Origin: Bdellovibrionales bacterium RIFOXYD12_FULL_39_22
GTDB taxonomy: Bacteria; Bdellovibrionota; Bacteriovoracia; Bacteriovoracales; Bacteriovoracaceae
NCBI GenBank assembly: GCA_001770205.1
Contig: MEQL01000027.1
Location: 1 to 64,000, forward strand
Length of the DNA: 64,000 bases
Reading direction: 5' to 3'
The notes beneath the pieces are model-generated. The model searched no databases, was not told where the DNA came from, and was given only the letters and a program-made list of their open reading frames with translations. Position numbers and translations under genes: made by a program. Below are positions 33,640 through 42,878 of this stretch, piece after piece. Position 1 is the stretch's first letter, and each line of letters starts with the position of its first letter.

Positions 33640-34668
33640 ATGTTGATTAAATTGCAATTAAAGAAAAATGATCTTTCTAGCTGGTTGCTGATTTTTTTTC
33701 TGGTGGCAATTGTTATTTTGTCCACAGTCAGTGATTTGTTTCAAACGCCAGTTTTGGTAGGACACGACGTAAATAGATATAAGTTTTTATTTGATAAAGA
33801 TGAGCTAAAAAACGTTTCGGCCATAGATTTAAAAAACAATCTAACTAATGTTTCGTTGGGTAATCAAAAAACCCATTGGCAAATGACCGCCCCTAAATCT
33901 CTACCGGCCAATGAGGAGACTGTTCAAAAAATAATTTCGGCCATTGAAGGAATTAAAATAAGAGAAGTTCATACGTTGGATCAAATAAATATATCGCATT
34001 TTTCATTAGATAATCCTCTTATGCAAATTTCTTTTAAATTTGATAATGCTGAGGCCATTTTAAAAATGAAGTTTGGTCTTATTAACTCTATAGACAATCT
34101 TACCTATGTTACGCTTTCAGATAAGGATGCTATCTATGAAGTAGAGGCAGTAAAATTGCCTATAGAATCGTATGATTTGGCAGAGTTTATTGAATCTCGG
34201 CCAATGCCATTTAATATTTCGGACATTGAGCAATTAGAAATATATCGCGGATCAAAAAAACAAAACATTTTGCAATTGTCGATTCACCAAAAAGATGGAA
34301 TTTGGCTTGATCGCGCAAATAGCGAAATTGCTTCTGAGCAGGTCAATCAATACCTACAACAATTAACGGCAGTAAGAAGTTACATGATCATTGATAGTGT
34401 AACGGATGAGCAGAAAAAAATCATTGATGATTATTTGAGTAATTTGGCCTATTCAGTGTATATTCAAATAGGAGGGCAAGAATTTGCCCTTCATGCTTCC
34501 AACATTATCGGTGGTATTGCTGACCTAAAGATTGAAAAGAAGCTCTATTTTATTGTTGCTCCTGAAGACAGAGCAATATCCTACTTGTTGCACAAAGACG
34601 TTCAGTCAATATTTTCAAAAAGGCAAAGTGATTTTCCAAAATCTTCCGCTAAGAGGCCTTTCGATTAG
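33640..34668 (+). CDS. DUF4340-type membrane-anchored protein
   Basis: 342 aa. One N-terminal membrane segment (WLLIFFLVAIVILSTV) is followed by a periplasmic beta-rich region with repeated KTHWQMTAPKSLPANEETVQ-like units (about 60-110) as in the DUF4340 family, often encoded with gliding or ABC-2 type transport genes. No such neighbours are seen here. Its last 20 nt overlap the end of the HD-GYP gene on the other strand. Confidence 0.7.
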   Translation: MLIKLQLKKNDLSSWLLIFFLVAIVILSTVSDLFQTPVLVGHDVNRYKFLFDKDELKNVSAIDLKNNLTNVSLGNQKTHWQMTAPKSLPANEETVQKIISAIEGIKIREVHTLDQINISHFSLDNPLMQISFKFDNAEAILKMKFGLINSIDNLTYVTLSDKDAIYEVEAVKLPIESYDLAEFIESRPMPFNISDIEQLEIYRGSKKQNILQLSIHQKDGIWLDRANSEIASEQVNQYLQQLTAVRSYMIIDSVTDEQKKIIDDYLSNLAYSVYIQIGGQEFALHASNIIGGIADLKIEKKLYFIVAPEDRAISYLLHKDVQSIFSKRQSDFPKSSAKRPFD

Positions 34669-36100
34669 GAACAATTTTTGAGTTAGATGGAAGAATATTT
34701 TCTTTGACCAATTTACCCGGATCAGCAAAAACGCGAATAAATTTTTCAAAGATTGCCGAGTTATATCTAGCAACTAATGGTTTATCCACCAACATTGTTT
34801 TGAGTGCTTCCACTGGAGTAACTTTTTTATCAATAACAATGTGAACAAAATCATTGGCCAAGGCCACAATGTTTGCCAAAGTCAAAATTCGACTATTTTT
34901 TAGCGCACCGGGGAATCCAGTGCCGTTGTAATACTCATGATGTTGTAGAATTATTTGCTTAACAGCGTGATTGATCAAAATGTGGCCCTCCACAAGTTCG
35001 GCCCCCAGCTGCGGATGCTGTTGATATAAGGCGCGTTCTTGATCACTAAAGTCTGCCGGCCTTTTATTTAATAATTCAGGAGGAAGTTTGCTTTTTCCAA
35101 TGTCATGAAACATGCACGCCAGAGCAGTATTTTCAATTGTGGCCCGCGACTGCCACTCAAATTGCTTAATAATTGAACTGGCAAAAAGGGTGACAGAAAA
35201 AGCGTGAGTGAAAGAAGAGGGGTCTGCTTCGTGAAAATTACGGAGAAGTTTGTATAGATCATCTTGTTTTTCAATAAAATGATACACATTCGTGCAAATC
35301 TCTTTACCTTGCTGTACTACTTGCGGTTTGAGGCCGGCCTCTAAAACTTCTTGGCTAAACTTTTCGGAAACGGTTTTTAACATATCAACTTTGTGTGTCC
35401 CACTAATGGATACGTTTTTTACAATCTTGTTTGTTATATAGTTAGTAAACTGGAGATATTTTCTACGATCGGATTTATGAAAAAAGAGAAACTCAACCTT
35501 CTTCTCCACCTTATACTTATCTAAGCGTTCCTTGGAAAAAGTATCTCCAGCATGGAGAATTTTTACATATCTGCCACTATTGAGTTTTATAAAAATATCA
35601 AACAAAACGGCCTTGGAGGAATAAAATTCATCAATTTTGATACTTATGAAATTTTCATCTGCCATCTGAACTTCTACTTCTTCAGAAGTTCCCTCCTTTT
35701 GCGGAAGAGAAGAGACCAGATCCCCTAGCGTTTGATGGCCCTCTAAAACAGAAGAGAGTGCTTCAAAAGTAAACGGTTTTACTAACACTTCGGTCGCACC
35801 GATTTTAATTAATTTATCTATGGAGGTTTCCCCAGACTTAAAGGGATTTTCATCTTCCATAATTAAAATAACTCGTTGGGCGGAGTAGTTAGTCTTGATG
35901 AATTTTAACACTTGCATGGCAGAATGATTTTGCACCATATATCCAATGACAACTGCAAAGAATTTTTCATTATACATGGCGATTTGGGCATCTTTTCCGT
36001 TGGTGACACTTTTTACCTGATACATGTTTTTCTGCAGATGTTCAGTGGCAGATTTTAACCAATCACTGTCAGGGTCGACCAAAAGCAGTTTAAGCGCCAT
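34649..36100 (-). CDS. Receiver plus HD-GYP protein
   Basis: 483 aa. The N-terminal 120 aa follow a CheY-like receiver (LLVDPDSDWL, VIGYMVQN, VLVKPFTF), though the phospho-acceptor Asp is not conserved at the usual VIG position. The middle is a helical linker. The C-terminal HD-GYP domain has FHDIGKSKLP and HHEYYNGTGFPG (GFP in place of GYP), with the HD metal ligands intact, so it may be a cyclic-di-GMP phosphodiesterase. An 11-mer shared with two other intergenic regions lies 153 bp upstream, pointing toward it. Confidence 0.8.
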   Translation of the reverse strand: MALKLLLVDPDSDWLKSATEHLQKNMYQVKSVTNGKDAQIAMYNEKFFAVVIGYMVQNHSAMQVLKFIKTNYSAQRVILIMEDENPFKSGETSIDKLIKIGATEVLVKPFTFEALSSVLEGHQTLGDLVSSLPQKEGTSEEVEVQMADENFISIKIDEFYSSKAVLFDIFIKLNSGRYVKILHAGDTFSKERLDKYKVEKKVEFLFFHKSDRRKYLQFTNYITNKIVKNVSISGTHKVDMLKTVSEKFSQEVLEAGLKPQVVQQGKEICTNVYHFIEKQDDLYKLLRNFHEADPSSFTHAFSVTLFASSIIKQFEWQSRATIENTALACMFHDIGKSKLPPELLNKRPADFSDQERALYQQHPQLGAELVEGHILINHAVKQIILQHHEYYNGTGFPGALKNSRILTLANIVALANDFVHIVIDKKVTPVEALKTMLVDKPLVARYNSAIFEKFIRVFADPGKLVKENILPSNSKIVPNRKAS

Positions 36101-36252
36101 TAATTTATTCCCTATTGAGTTAAGTGCAGCTTGGTAATAATTCTACATAACAACCAAGTCACTACCTTCTCGTAATATTTGTCAAAGAAGTTAGATTTTA
36201 ATTGGCAAAAAAAGGATTTTCCACTGACAAAAAGTAACAGCTATAACGACAT

Positions 36253-36263
36253 TGGCCGACCAA
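36253..36263 (-). promoter_or_regulatory. Shared intergenic 11-mer, copy A
   Basis: TTGGTCGGCCA on the minus strand, 153 bp ahead of the HD-GYP gene that starts at 36100. Identical 11-mers occur at 51967-51977 and 63311-63321, both intergenic. The 230-bp gap 36101-36330 has no other feature I can support. Confidence 0.45.
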
Positions 36264-36330
36264 AACCATCGTCATAACTGCAACATGTTGATTTGGAGAT
36301 AAAAAAAGAAAATCAGAGGCAGATAATCAG

Positions 36331-36513
36331 TTATTTAATTTCTTTGTGGGGAGTATGTTTGCGCTCAAACTTACAAAACTTGCTGAATTCTAATCGATCA
36401 GGTTTTGTCTTTTTATTTTTCGTACTAGAGTAGCGACTTACTCCGGGAAGGCCACTCTTTCGGCACGTCTGACACTCTAAGTGGATAATAACTCTTGGAC
36501 CTTTTTTTGCCAC
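36331..36513 (-). CDS. rpmG: 50S ribosomal protein L33
   Basis: 60 aa with the L33 pattern PRVIIHLECQTC, RYSSTKNKKTKPDRLEFSKF and the end ERKHTPHKEIK. The first zinc pair (CQTC) is kept while the second is reduced to a single Cys (FCKFERKHT), so zinc binding is doubtful. It is part of the large ribosomal subunit. Confidence 0.95.
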   Translation of the reverse strand: MAKKGPRVIIHLECQTCRKSGLPGVSRYSSTKNKKTKPDRLEFSKFCKFERKHTPHKEIK

Positions 36514-36653
36514 AACAACCTCGCTGTTTTAATTTCAAAAAATATAAAAAATCAACCTACTACGTTTGGCCTTGGCCGACAATAGAAATTTTAGGTAAGG
36601 ATCTAGATTAATGGAAGAATTCTTGACAAGATGATAAAAATTGTTCAGACTGC

Positions 36654-36682
36654 CCGACATTACAAAACCGCACCTGTATTAT
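36654..36682 (+). promoter_or_regulatory. Probable promoter of rpmE
   Basis: CCGACA (36654-36659), 17 bp and TATTAT (36677-36682), 28 bp ahead of the L31 ATG. The -35 has two mismatches to consensus. A CCTG/CAGG short repeat surrounds the -10. Confidence 0.45.
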
Positions 36683-36710
36683 AGCAGGCGCATTATGCAA
36701 GGATCCAGTT

Positions 36711-36929
36711 ATGAAAAAAGAAGGACATCCGGCCTACAACGAAGTTAATGTTGAGTGTGTTTGTGGCGCCTCGTTTTCTACTAAAAGTACTAAAGAATTC
36801 AACAAAGTAGACATCTGTTCTCAATGTCATCCATTTTATACCGGTAAGCAAAAAATCATAGACACAGAAGGAAGAATCGAGAAGTTTAAAAAGAAATTTG
36901 GCGATTCATATACTAAGACAAAAAAATAG
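36711..36929 (+). CDS. rpmE: 50S ribosomal protein L31, zinc-binding form
   Basis: 72 aa. Four cysteines C16, C18, C36 and C39 ([20 protein letters not shown]) mark the zinc-containing C+ type L31, followed by the basic tail. It is convergent with the Rsm22-like gene 8 bp away. Confidence 0.96.
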   Translation: MKKEGHPAYNEVNVECVCGASFSTKSTKEFNKVDICSQCHPFYTGKQKIIDTEGRIEKFKKKFGDSYTKTKK

Positions 36930-36936
36930 ATTTAAC

Positions 36937-38010
36937 TCATTTAAGCATTACTCGAAGATGTTTATTCTCGTCGATCGTTTTGATCGTCGAGAATTTTATT
37001 TTTGTTCCCTGAATCATTTCTTTCATTTTTATAATCTCTTTTTTGCTCAGAGTTTTTTTGGGAATTTCAATTTTCAAAGTTAGCAAAAGAGCAGTGTCTG
37101 TGCAAATTTGATATTCAAAACTATGTTTAGTTTCGTTTAGAAAACGGAGAATGATTCCAGATTCTACCTTCGTATCATCGGTATTGCCACTATCTTTAAA
37201 ATGTTGGGCAGCATCTTTTTTTTGCGCCACAAGCGAGGACATAAACATAGTTCGGCGATCAATAGAGAGAATTTGAGAAAGTCGCTCAATGCCGTCGTCA
37301 TAAGAGCTTCTTACCATTTGGTGACACCAATCTTTTCTTAGATCTAGCGGGCAAGGGGAATTGAAAGTATGGCATGGGTAAATCCCTTGATATCCCCATG
37401 TTGGCAAGATTTGACGAAGCGGGATAATTAACTTAGAAAAAATTTCATGAGTGCCTGGCTCAAGGAGAAATAGAAGTTGAGGAGAAATATCTTGAACGAT
37501 TTTACTGATTTTATGAATACCTAATTCGTTAGCACTGTTTCCAAAAAAAAGTGTGTTATTGGTAGAATTCGAAGAGAAGCTCCCGTGATAATCGGAAGCG
37601 GTCTGATAATTTGTAAAAGTAGGATGAAAAGTTTCGAAAACCTTGCGTGCTTGCGCCAGCATAGTAGGAGATTTATCTATTAAAACTATTTTTCCATGGA
37701 AATTCTCTGGCCCTAGGGCATTAAGCAGTGCAATGGCATATGTTCCAGGGCCACAGCCATAATCGATAAAATTATTTTGAGCGAGTGTATGTAAAACGGC
37801 GACAGGCATATTTTTCAAAAGATAGGAAAGTTTTTTTAAATTGCTGGGCATATAAAACAGGGTATATGCAGATACAAAAACAGGGTCGTTCATGTATGAA
37901 TCAATTTGCTGGCGAGAAATAAAAATTTTTTGAATTTTTTTTATAGTAGAGACTAAAGATGCCTCATCTAAGTCGACAAGTAGAGAGCTTTTAATTTTTT
38001 GATAATTCAT
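36937..38010 (-). CDS. Rsm22-like SAM methyltransferase
   Basis: 357 aa. A class I SAM-binding fold begins DYGCGPGTYAIALLNALG with IDKSPTMLAQA as the acidic strand. The cysteine block GIYPCHTFNSPCPLDLRKDW and the following CH are the hallmark of the Rsm22 family, known as a mitochondrial ribosome-associated methyltransferase-like factor and its bacterial relatives. The cysteines probably bind an iron-sulfur cluster. It lies beside L31 and L33, in keeping with a ribosome link. Confidence 0.8.
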   Translation of the reverse strand: MNYQKIKSSLLVDLDEASLVSTIKKIQKIFISRQQIDSYMNDPVFVSAYTLFYMPSNLKKLSYLLKNMPVAVLHTLAQNNFIDYGCGPGTYAIALLNALGPENFHGKIVLIDKSPTMLAQARKVFETFHPTFTNYQTASDYHGSFSSNSTNNTLFFGNSANELGIHKISKIVQDISPQLLFLLEPGTHEIFSKLIIPLRQILPTWGYQGIYPCHTFNSPCPLDLRKDWCHQMVRSSYDDGIERLSQILSIDRRTMFMSSLVAQKKDAAQHFKDSGNTDDTKVESGIILRFLNETKHSFEYQICTDTALLLTLKIEIPKKTLSKKEIIKMKEMIQGTKIKFSTIKTIDENKHLRVMLK

Positions 38011-38094
38011 TTAAGGATTATAATATCTGAGTAAAATGTTATGCGTCAAATCTGTTTGTAAATAGGTCTAGATATGAATTAGAATATAGTTATC

Positions 38095-39114
38095 ATGAAT
38101 CCATTTGCTTCTATGAATAAATATTTGTTGGGACTTAAAATGGTTCCCATAAACTTAGGGGAACTCTTTTTTCTCGTTGAGGCACCTTGTAATGTTTATG
38201 GATTTCAGAATGAGCAGTATAAGCTTATTTTGGATACGGGGTTATTGATTAATAGAGCATCTATCAAACAGATAATTGATAATAAATTTTTTCACATCTA
38301 TGTAAAGGAAGATGAGTACGCTAAATATTTGGCCAGCTTTCAAGATGCTATGCGGACTTTAACCCGCTCATTGTCGGTGGGAGATCCTAATAAAAATGCT
38401 ATTTCGCTTATGAATGTTATCTCCTTGCATATGCGTCATGTCTATTTTGATAACGTTAATGATGAGAGTTTGAAGTTGCAATATCAGGGAGTGAAGACAT
38501 TGGCAGGATTTTTATTGGAACATTCTAAGTCACATCCTTTGATTATGACAGAATACGATAAGCTTAAGCATAATTTTATTTGGGCACAACCGATTTTGTC
38601 CTCGGTTTTTTTATTGGGAGTTTTGAAACATTCACAAGTGATGAGTAAAAACGAGATCGAATCTCTTTTTATCGCTAGTTATTTTAAAGATATTGGTATG
38701 TCGGTTATCTCAGTTGATAAATATGAGGCAGGTCAGCTTAATGATGATGATAAACTGATGTTACTGCAGCATCCAAAGTATTCGGTACAATTACTTTCAG
38801 GTCGAGTCCCACTGGCCCATGCCTATCTCAGTGTCATTCAAAATCATCACGCCTTTAGTTTACTTAATAGTTATCTGGGAGATGAAGCTATTTCTCATAC
38901 ACCAGAAAAAGTAATGTTTGGTTTTGAAACAGTTATGGTTAATGTTATAGATATCATTGCTGCGATGATATCTGGCCGGCCTTTTCGTGAGGCAACTTCG
39001 TTGTATGATTCTTTGGAATTGGTCAAATCGCTTATCGCCGACGATTATCCTAGAGAGTTTAAGTTGATCGTGCATTATTTCCAACAGTTTTTCTCAAGCA
39101 AAAAAAAGATTTGA
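38095..39114 (+). CDS. Degenerate HD-GYP-like protein
   Basis: 339 aa. The C-terminal region aligns in layout with HD-GYP domains (SLFIASYFKDIGMSVISVDK, LLQHPKYSVQLLSGRV, IQNHHAF) but the HD pair is KD and the GYP motif is absent (NHHAFSLLNSYLG). Metal binding and cyclic-di-GMP hydrolysis are therefore unlikely. It may bind the nucleotide or partner proteins, as other degenerate HD-GYP proteins do. The N-terminal 170 aa are not recognised. Confidence 0.7.
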   Translation: MNPFASMNKYLLGLKMVPINLGELFFLVEAPCNVYGFQNEQYKLILDTGLLINRASIKQIIDNKFFHIYVKEDEYAKYLASFQDAMRTLTRSLSVGDPNKNAISLMNVISLHMRHVYFDNVNDESLKLQYQGVKTLAGFLLEHSKSHPLIMTEYDKLKHNFIWAQPILSSVFLLGVLKHSQVMSKNEIESLFIASYFKDIGMSVISVDKYEAGQLNDDDKLMLLQHPKYSVQLLSGRVPLAHAYLSVIQNHHAFSLLNSYLGDEAISHTPEKVMFGFETVMVNVIDIIAAMISGRPFREATSLYDSLELVKSLIADDYPREFKLIVHYFQQFFSSKKKI

Positions 39115-39264
39115 TAGAAATCATCCACCATTTTTTTTATATAATAGAATTGATGCACTTCGAAAAAAAACTTTTCAATCTGTATATTATGCAAGACAAT
39201 CAATAATATGTGAGAGTTAAAGGAATAACTCTTTGCGTGACCATCAAATTCTAAGGAGGGAATT

Positions 39265-39480
39265 ATGGCCCAGGAAGCAAGTCCTCTTACGGGGATAATC
39301 GAGGAAGATAAGGTCTTTGTCGATTTTGGCGAGCATGAAGGCAAATCGGTTCTCGAGATTGCCGATACTTTCCCTGATTTTTATGATTTTTTAATTGAGC
39401 GAAAAAATTCGGGCCGCTGTTCTATTCGAAGATCAAAGGATAAAACTTTCCGTCTTTACATCGGCCAAACAGTTTTTTAG
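39265..39480 (+). CDS. Small conserved-looking protein
   Basis: 71 aa, AAGGAGGG upstream. The core VDFGEHEGKSVLEIADTFPD and FYDFLIERKN resemble the short FGKxxGxxLxEI domains found alone or at the end of exonuclease-like proteins, followed by a basic IRRSKDKTFRLYI end. No catalytic motif. It is convergent with the flagellin gene, 18 bp away. Confidence 0.65.
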   Translation: MAQEASPLTGIIEEDKVFVDFGEHEGKSVLEIADTFPDFYDFLIERKNSGRCSIRRSKDKTFRLYIGQTVF

Positions 39481-39498
39481 GTAGAGACCATCATATTT

Positions 39499-40326
39499 CT
39501 ATTCTAGTAATTTGGTAATGACTCCAGGCCTGGAATTTGCTTGTGCTAACATCGCAATAGAAGCATTTCTTCTAATGTCTAAAGCGGCCCGATTGGAGGC
39601 CTCTGCGGCGATATCGGTATCTCTTATTTTTGAATTTGAAGATGATAAATTTTCTTTTGAAACTAAAACATTTTGCATCACAGACGTCATACGATTAGAA
39701 ACACTTCCGAGATTTGCCTTGCTCTCATTGATATTTCCAAGGAGATTATCAATTTTAGAAAGTGATGCTTGCGACTCACTCTTGTTTAATATGTTGAGAG
39801 AAGTCGTTCGCAATTCGTTAACTGGCCCCAGTGTGCGCTGCATATTGTAGGTGATTTGATCAATGTTGGTCTGATTGTCTAAACCTATCTGTATTTCATA
39901 TACACTTCCATCATTTTTTAATACCAAGTTACCATTAAAGGAAGTTGACTGGGCCAATCTCCCGATTTCTGTTTTTAAATGCTGGAATTCAACGTCGGCC
40001 ATCGAGCGCTCAGAGTCAGTAATGGTGTCATTAGCAGATTGTAATGCTAACTCTTTAAGACGAATTGTCATGTCGCCAATAACGTTAAGAGATCCTTCGG
40101 CAACTTGAAGTAAGGAGATACCGTCATTAACGTTTCTAGTTAATTGAGACATTCCGCGAATTTTAGATTTCATCTTTTCGGAGATAGCAAGGCCGGCCGG
40201 ATCAAATGCGGCCCGGTTAATGCGATCTCCGGAGGATAGTTTCATTTCGCTATCGACCAGTTCACCGTTTGCGTCACCTACTCGGCGCAACGCAACCATA
40301 GAGGAAACATTGGTTGCAATTCTCAT
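39499..40326 (-). CDS. Flagellin
   Basis: 275 aa with both D0/D1 ends intact: MRIATNVSSMVALRRVGDAN, LSSGDRINRAAFDPAGLAIS, NDGISLLQVAEGSL at the N-terminus, and RDTDIAAEASNRAALDIRRN, ASIAMLAQANSRPGVITKLL at the C-terminus. The variable D2/D3 region is almost absent, giving a short filament subunit typical of Bdellovibrio-like bacteria. No further flagellar genes are in the window. There is no clear ribosome-binding site; the sequence before ATG contains CCGATAGACG. Confidence 0.95.
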   Translation of the reverse strand: MRIATNVSSMVALRRVGDANGELVDSEMKLSSGDRINRAAFDPAGLAISEKMKSKIRGMSQLTRNVNDGISLLQVAEGSLNVIGDMTIRLKELALQSANDTITDSERSMADVEFQHLKTEIGRLAQSTSFNGNLVLKNDGSVYEIQIGLDNQTNIDQITYNMQRTLGPVNELRTTSLNILNKSESQASLSKIDNLLGNINESKANLGSVSNRMTSVMQNVLVSKENLSSSNSKIRDTDIAAEASNRAALDIRRNASIAMLAQANSRPGVITKLLE

Positions 40327-40401
40327 GCAACGTCTATCGGAGTTATTTGGATGGATATTATTATCAGGTAAAAAACAAGTACTCGAGGCAAAATTTGCCC
40401 A

Positions 40402-40968
40402 TTATTCTCGCAATTGAAAGAGGTAGACGAGTTCTTTTTCGCTGGCCACTGGCCCGATTTGGTTAAAGGCGGGACTAAATTTGGTGCGCTTAGCGGCCAA
40501 GAGCGCTGCCTCATCAAGACGTTTATATCCACTGGCCTGGATAATTTTTGCCATAGTTATTTTTCCGGCCGCATTAATTTTAAGTGAAATGACAACTTTT
40601 CCACTTTCCTCTAATTGGCGAGAGATTTTTGGATAATGTGGTTGAATTTTTTTTACAATGGTGGCCGGGGAAATTGTCGCTTGTCCATTCGCTGGCCCAT
40701 TGTCATGAAGTGTCTCGTTAAATGATTTGGTTGTGGCCAAGGTGGATGATTGTCCAGGTGAAAAGGAAGATGTAGATGTAGACGTAGATGTAGATGATAA
40801 ATTTTTGTGAGGTGTAGCGCCAATTACAGATACTTCATACTTATCTTCAGGCGTTTGTAATAATATTTTTTTATTTTCTGATAACTGGAGAGATGAGTTG
40901 GTGAGAAGATAAAGAAAATAAATATGAAGGATCGTAGAGATAAGAAAAAATTTACCAAATGATAGCAC
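40402..40968 (-). CDS. TonB-like energy transducer
   Basis: 188 aa: one N-terminal membrane helix, a disordered middle with a Ser/Thr repeat (STSTSTSTSS, coded by a 6-nt repeat at about 40769-40798), and a C-terminal TonB domain (IVKKIQPHYPKISRQLEESG, VVISLKINAAGKITMAKII, GYKRLDEAALLAAKRTKF). It couples the ExbB/ExbD motor to the receptor encoded directly upstream; their junction is 0 bp. Confidence 0.92.
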   Translation of the reverse strand: MLSFGKFFLISTILHIYFLYLLTNSSLQLSENKKILLQTPEDKYEVSVIGATPHKNLSSTSTSTSTSSFSPGQSSTLATTKSFNETLHDNGPANGQATISPATIVKKIQPHYPKISRQLEESGKVVISLKINAAGKITMAKIIQASGYKRLDEAALLAAKRTKFSPAFNQIGPVASEKELVYLFQLRE

Positions 40969-42810
40969 TTAAATACCCCAGCGCAGTCCGGCCATAAAAC
41001 TCCGTCCTGCACTATTGTAGCCATCAATTTCCTGATAGTGATAATCTAGTAAATTATCAAGTTGTAAAAAAATATCAAGATTGGTCTTGCGATGATATTT
41101 TTTTGCGAGATGTAAATTTACCAGAGAGAAAGAAGGTAGCCCTTTTCGGTGGTTCGTTTCTGCATCATAGTCATCGCGGCGGCCAATTAGCTGATAGGAT
41201 AGTTTACCTAGCAGGCCAGAATTTGCTTCATATAATAACTGAGAGTTGAAGGTCATTGATGGACGACGATAAAGTTGATTGCCGGTTTGCATATCGTGAG
41301 TATAAAAACGAGTAAATTGATTCTCCCAGCTAAAATTGGGCGAAAAATTAATAACTGCTCTGTTTTCCCATCCACTTATTTTTGCTTTACTTCCATTGAT
41401 TGGCCGCCAAGAAGGTGGTGGATAGTAAATTTGATCGGTTATATCAATGTGGAAAAAAGTAGAAGTTAGTGTAATGAAATTTTTAAATTTTTTTTCAACT
41501 CCCAAGTCATAACTTAAACTTTTTTCTGGCCGTAAGTTTTTATTTCCATAAAGTTCATCATAAAGATCTGTCAGAGTGGGAGTTCTAATTCCAGAGGCAA
41601 TACTACTTCGCAAGATGATGTCGTAGTTGGTGAAACAGTAACCCGGGGCCAGTCGATAGGTTTGATGGGTTCCAAAGTTATCACTAGTAGCGCTGCGTGC
41701 ACCTATAGATAGAAATTTTTTTTCTCCCTGATAATGGTCGTTTATAAATATTGATAGAGTCGATGCGTTGTCTTTTTCAAGATCAACGGAAGGAGAATTG
41801 TTTTTTTCAGTTAAGCGTTCTATGCCAAAAATGATGCTGTTTTTTTCGGAGGTTAAAAAATTATTTTGTAGTTCAAGCTTTTCAATACTTCCTTGATAGG
41901 TGGACTCAAAGCGTGGCAGGTCACTATCATTTTTCCAGTGATTACTAATAGAAAAAGAGAGAGCTGTTTCTGCCGGAATAATTTCCCATTGCTTGGCCAG
42001 TTGCACTTTGCCATAACTATCGCGACGAGATAATGTGCGTGACGAATTATCTCCACCATCTCCACCTCGTTCATCAATGTCGTTTTCTTGAGAGGTATAT
42101 CGCCCGGTGATATCAATCTTAAATTTCTTACTAAAGCTTTTAGTTAGAGCAGAACTTATTGTTAAAAGGTTGCTTCCATCTTTGTCCGGAGGAGATGCCA
42201 AGGTATCGGCAGCGGCAGAAAATCCTTCCTCACTTTTATTTTCAAGGCCGAAAGAGTATTTCCAATCAGTAGTTGCACCAGACAACTGTACTGCGGCCAT
42301 ATTTTTTTGAAAAGAGCCAAGGCCTGCTGTAATTTGCACTCGAGGAATTGGGGCGCTTCCCTTTTTGGTTATAATGTTAATTACTCCGCCAATTGCACTG
42401 CTTCCATATAGCACACTCTGGGATCCGCTTAACACCTCAATGCGTTCAATATTAGCAAGAGAAAGCGTGGAAAAATCAAAGCCGTGTCCCGGGGAGCTGG
42501 GATCATTCATGATGATACCGTCAAGTAAGATCAAAGTTTGTCCCGAGTCAGTTCCCCGTAAAAAAAAAGTGGCCGGCAGAGTGGAAGTGCTACTGTTGGA
42601 GACATAAACGCCAGGAAGTAGGCCAACTTTTATTCCGGCATTAGAGTTCATTCCATCGCGGATAGTCTCTTCTGTAATGGCAAAAATGGTGCTGGCCGTG
42701 TCGGCGGAAGATGCTTCAATACGATCAGCAGTTACGACTATTGTATCTGCTTGGAGAGGAATGGAGATACCTGACGAGAAGAGAGTAATAATTAGGATAA
42801 TAGTTTTCAT
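40969..42810 (-). CDS. TonB-dependent outer-membrane receptor
   Basis: 613 aa from the ATG at 42810, chosen because a signal peptide follows (MKTIILIITLFSSGISIPLQ, then A). A TonB box-like DTIVVTADRIEASSADTAST precedes the plug (LLPGVYVSNS, FFLRGTDSGQTLILLDGI, IERIEVLSGSQSVLYGSSAI), and a 22-strand-type barrel ends SFMAGLRWGI. The plug and size resemble BtuB/CirA receptors, so cobalamin or another chelate is possible. I see no cobalamin riboswitch upstream. Confidence 0.92.
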   Translation of the reverse strand: MKTIILIITLFSSGISIPLQADTIVVTADRIEASSADTASTIFAITEETIRDGMNSNAGIKVGLLPGVYVSNSSTSTLPATFFLRGTDSGQTLILLDGIIMNDPSSPGHGFDFSTLSLANIERIEVLSGSQSVLYGSSAIGGVINIITKKGSAPIPRVQITAGLGSFQKNMAAVQLSGATTDWKYSFGLENKSEEGFSAAADTLASPPDKDGSNLLTISSALTKSFSKKFKIDITGRYTSQENDIDERGGDGGDNSSRTLSRRDSYGKVQLAKQWEIIPAETALSFSISNHWKNDSDLPRFESTYQGSIEKLELQNNFLTSEKNSIIFGIERLTEKNNSPSVDLEKDNASTLSIFINDHYQGEKKFLSIGARSATSDNFGTHQTYRLAPGYCFTNYDIILRSSIASGIRTPTLTDLYDELYGNKNLRPEKSLSYDLGVEKKFKNFITLTSTFFHIDITDQIYYPPPSWRPINGSKAKISGWENRAVINFSPNFSWENQFTRFYTHDMQTGNQLYRRPSMTFNSQLLYEANSGLLGKLSYQLIGRRDDYDAETNHRKGLPSFSLVNLHLAKKYHRKTNLDIFLQLDNLLDYHYQEIDGYNSAGRSFMAGLRWGI

Positions 42811-42878
42811 ATTGATAATATTAAAACATAATTTCCAAGATGCCATAATAAATTTAAAAAATTTGAAAGGAGAATAGT

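Noticed and set aside
40327-40401. Sigma-28 promoter for flagellin
   Set aside because: A CCGATA word occurs 12 bases before the ATG, too close, and no matching -35 element is found.
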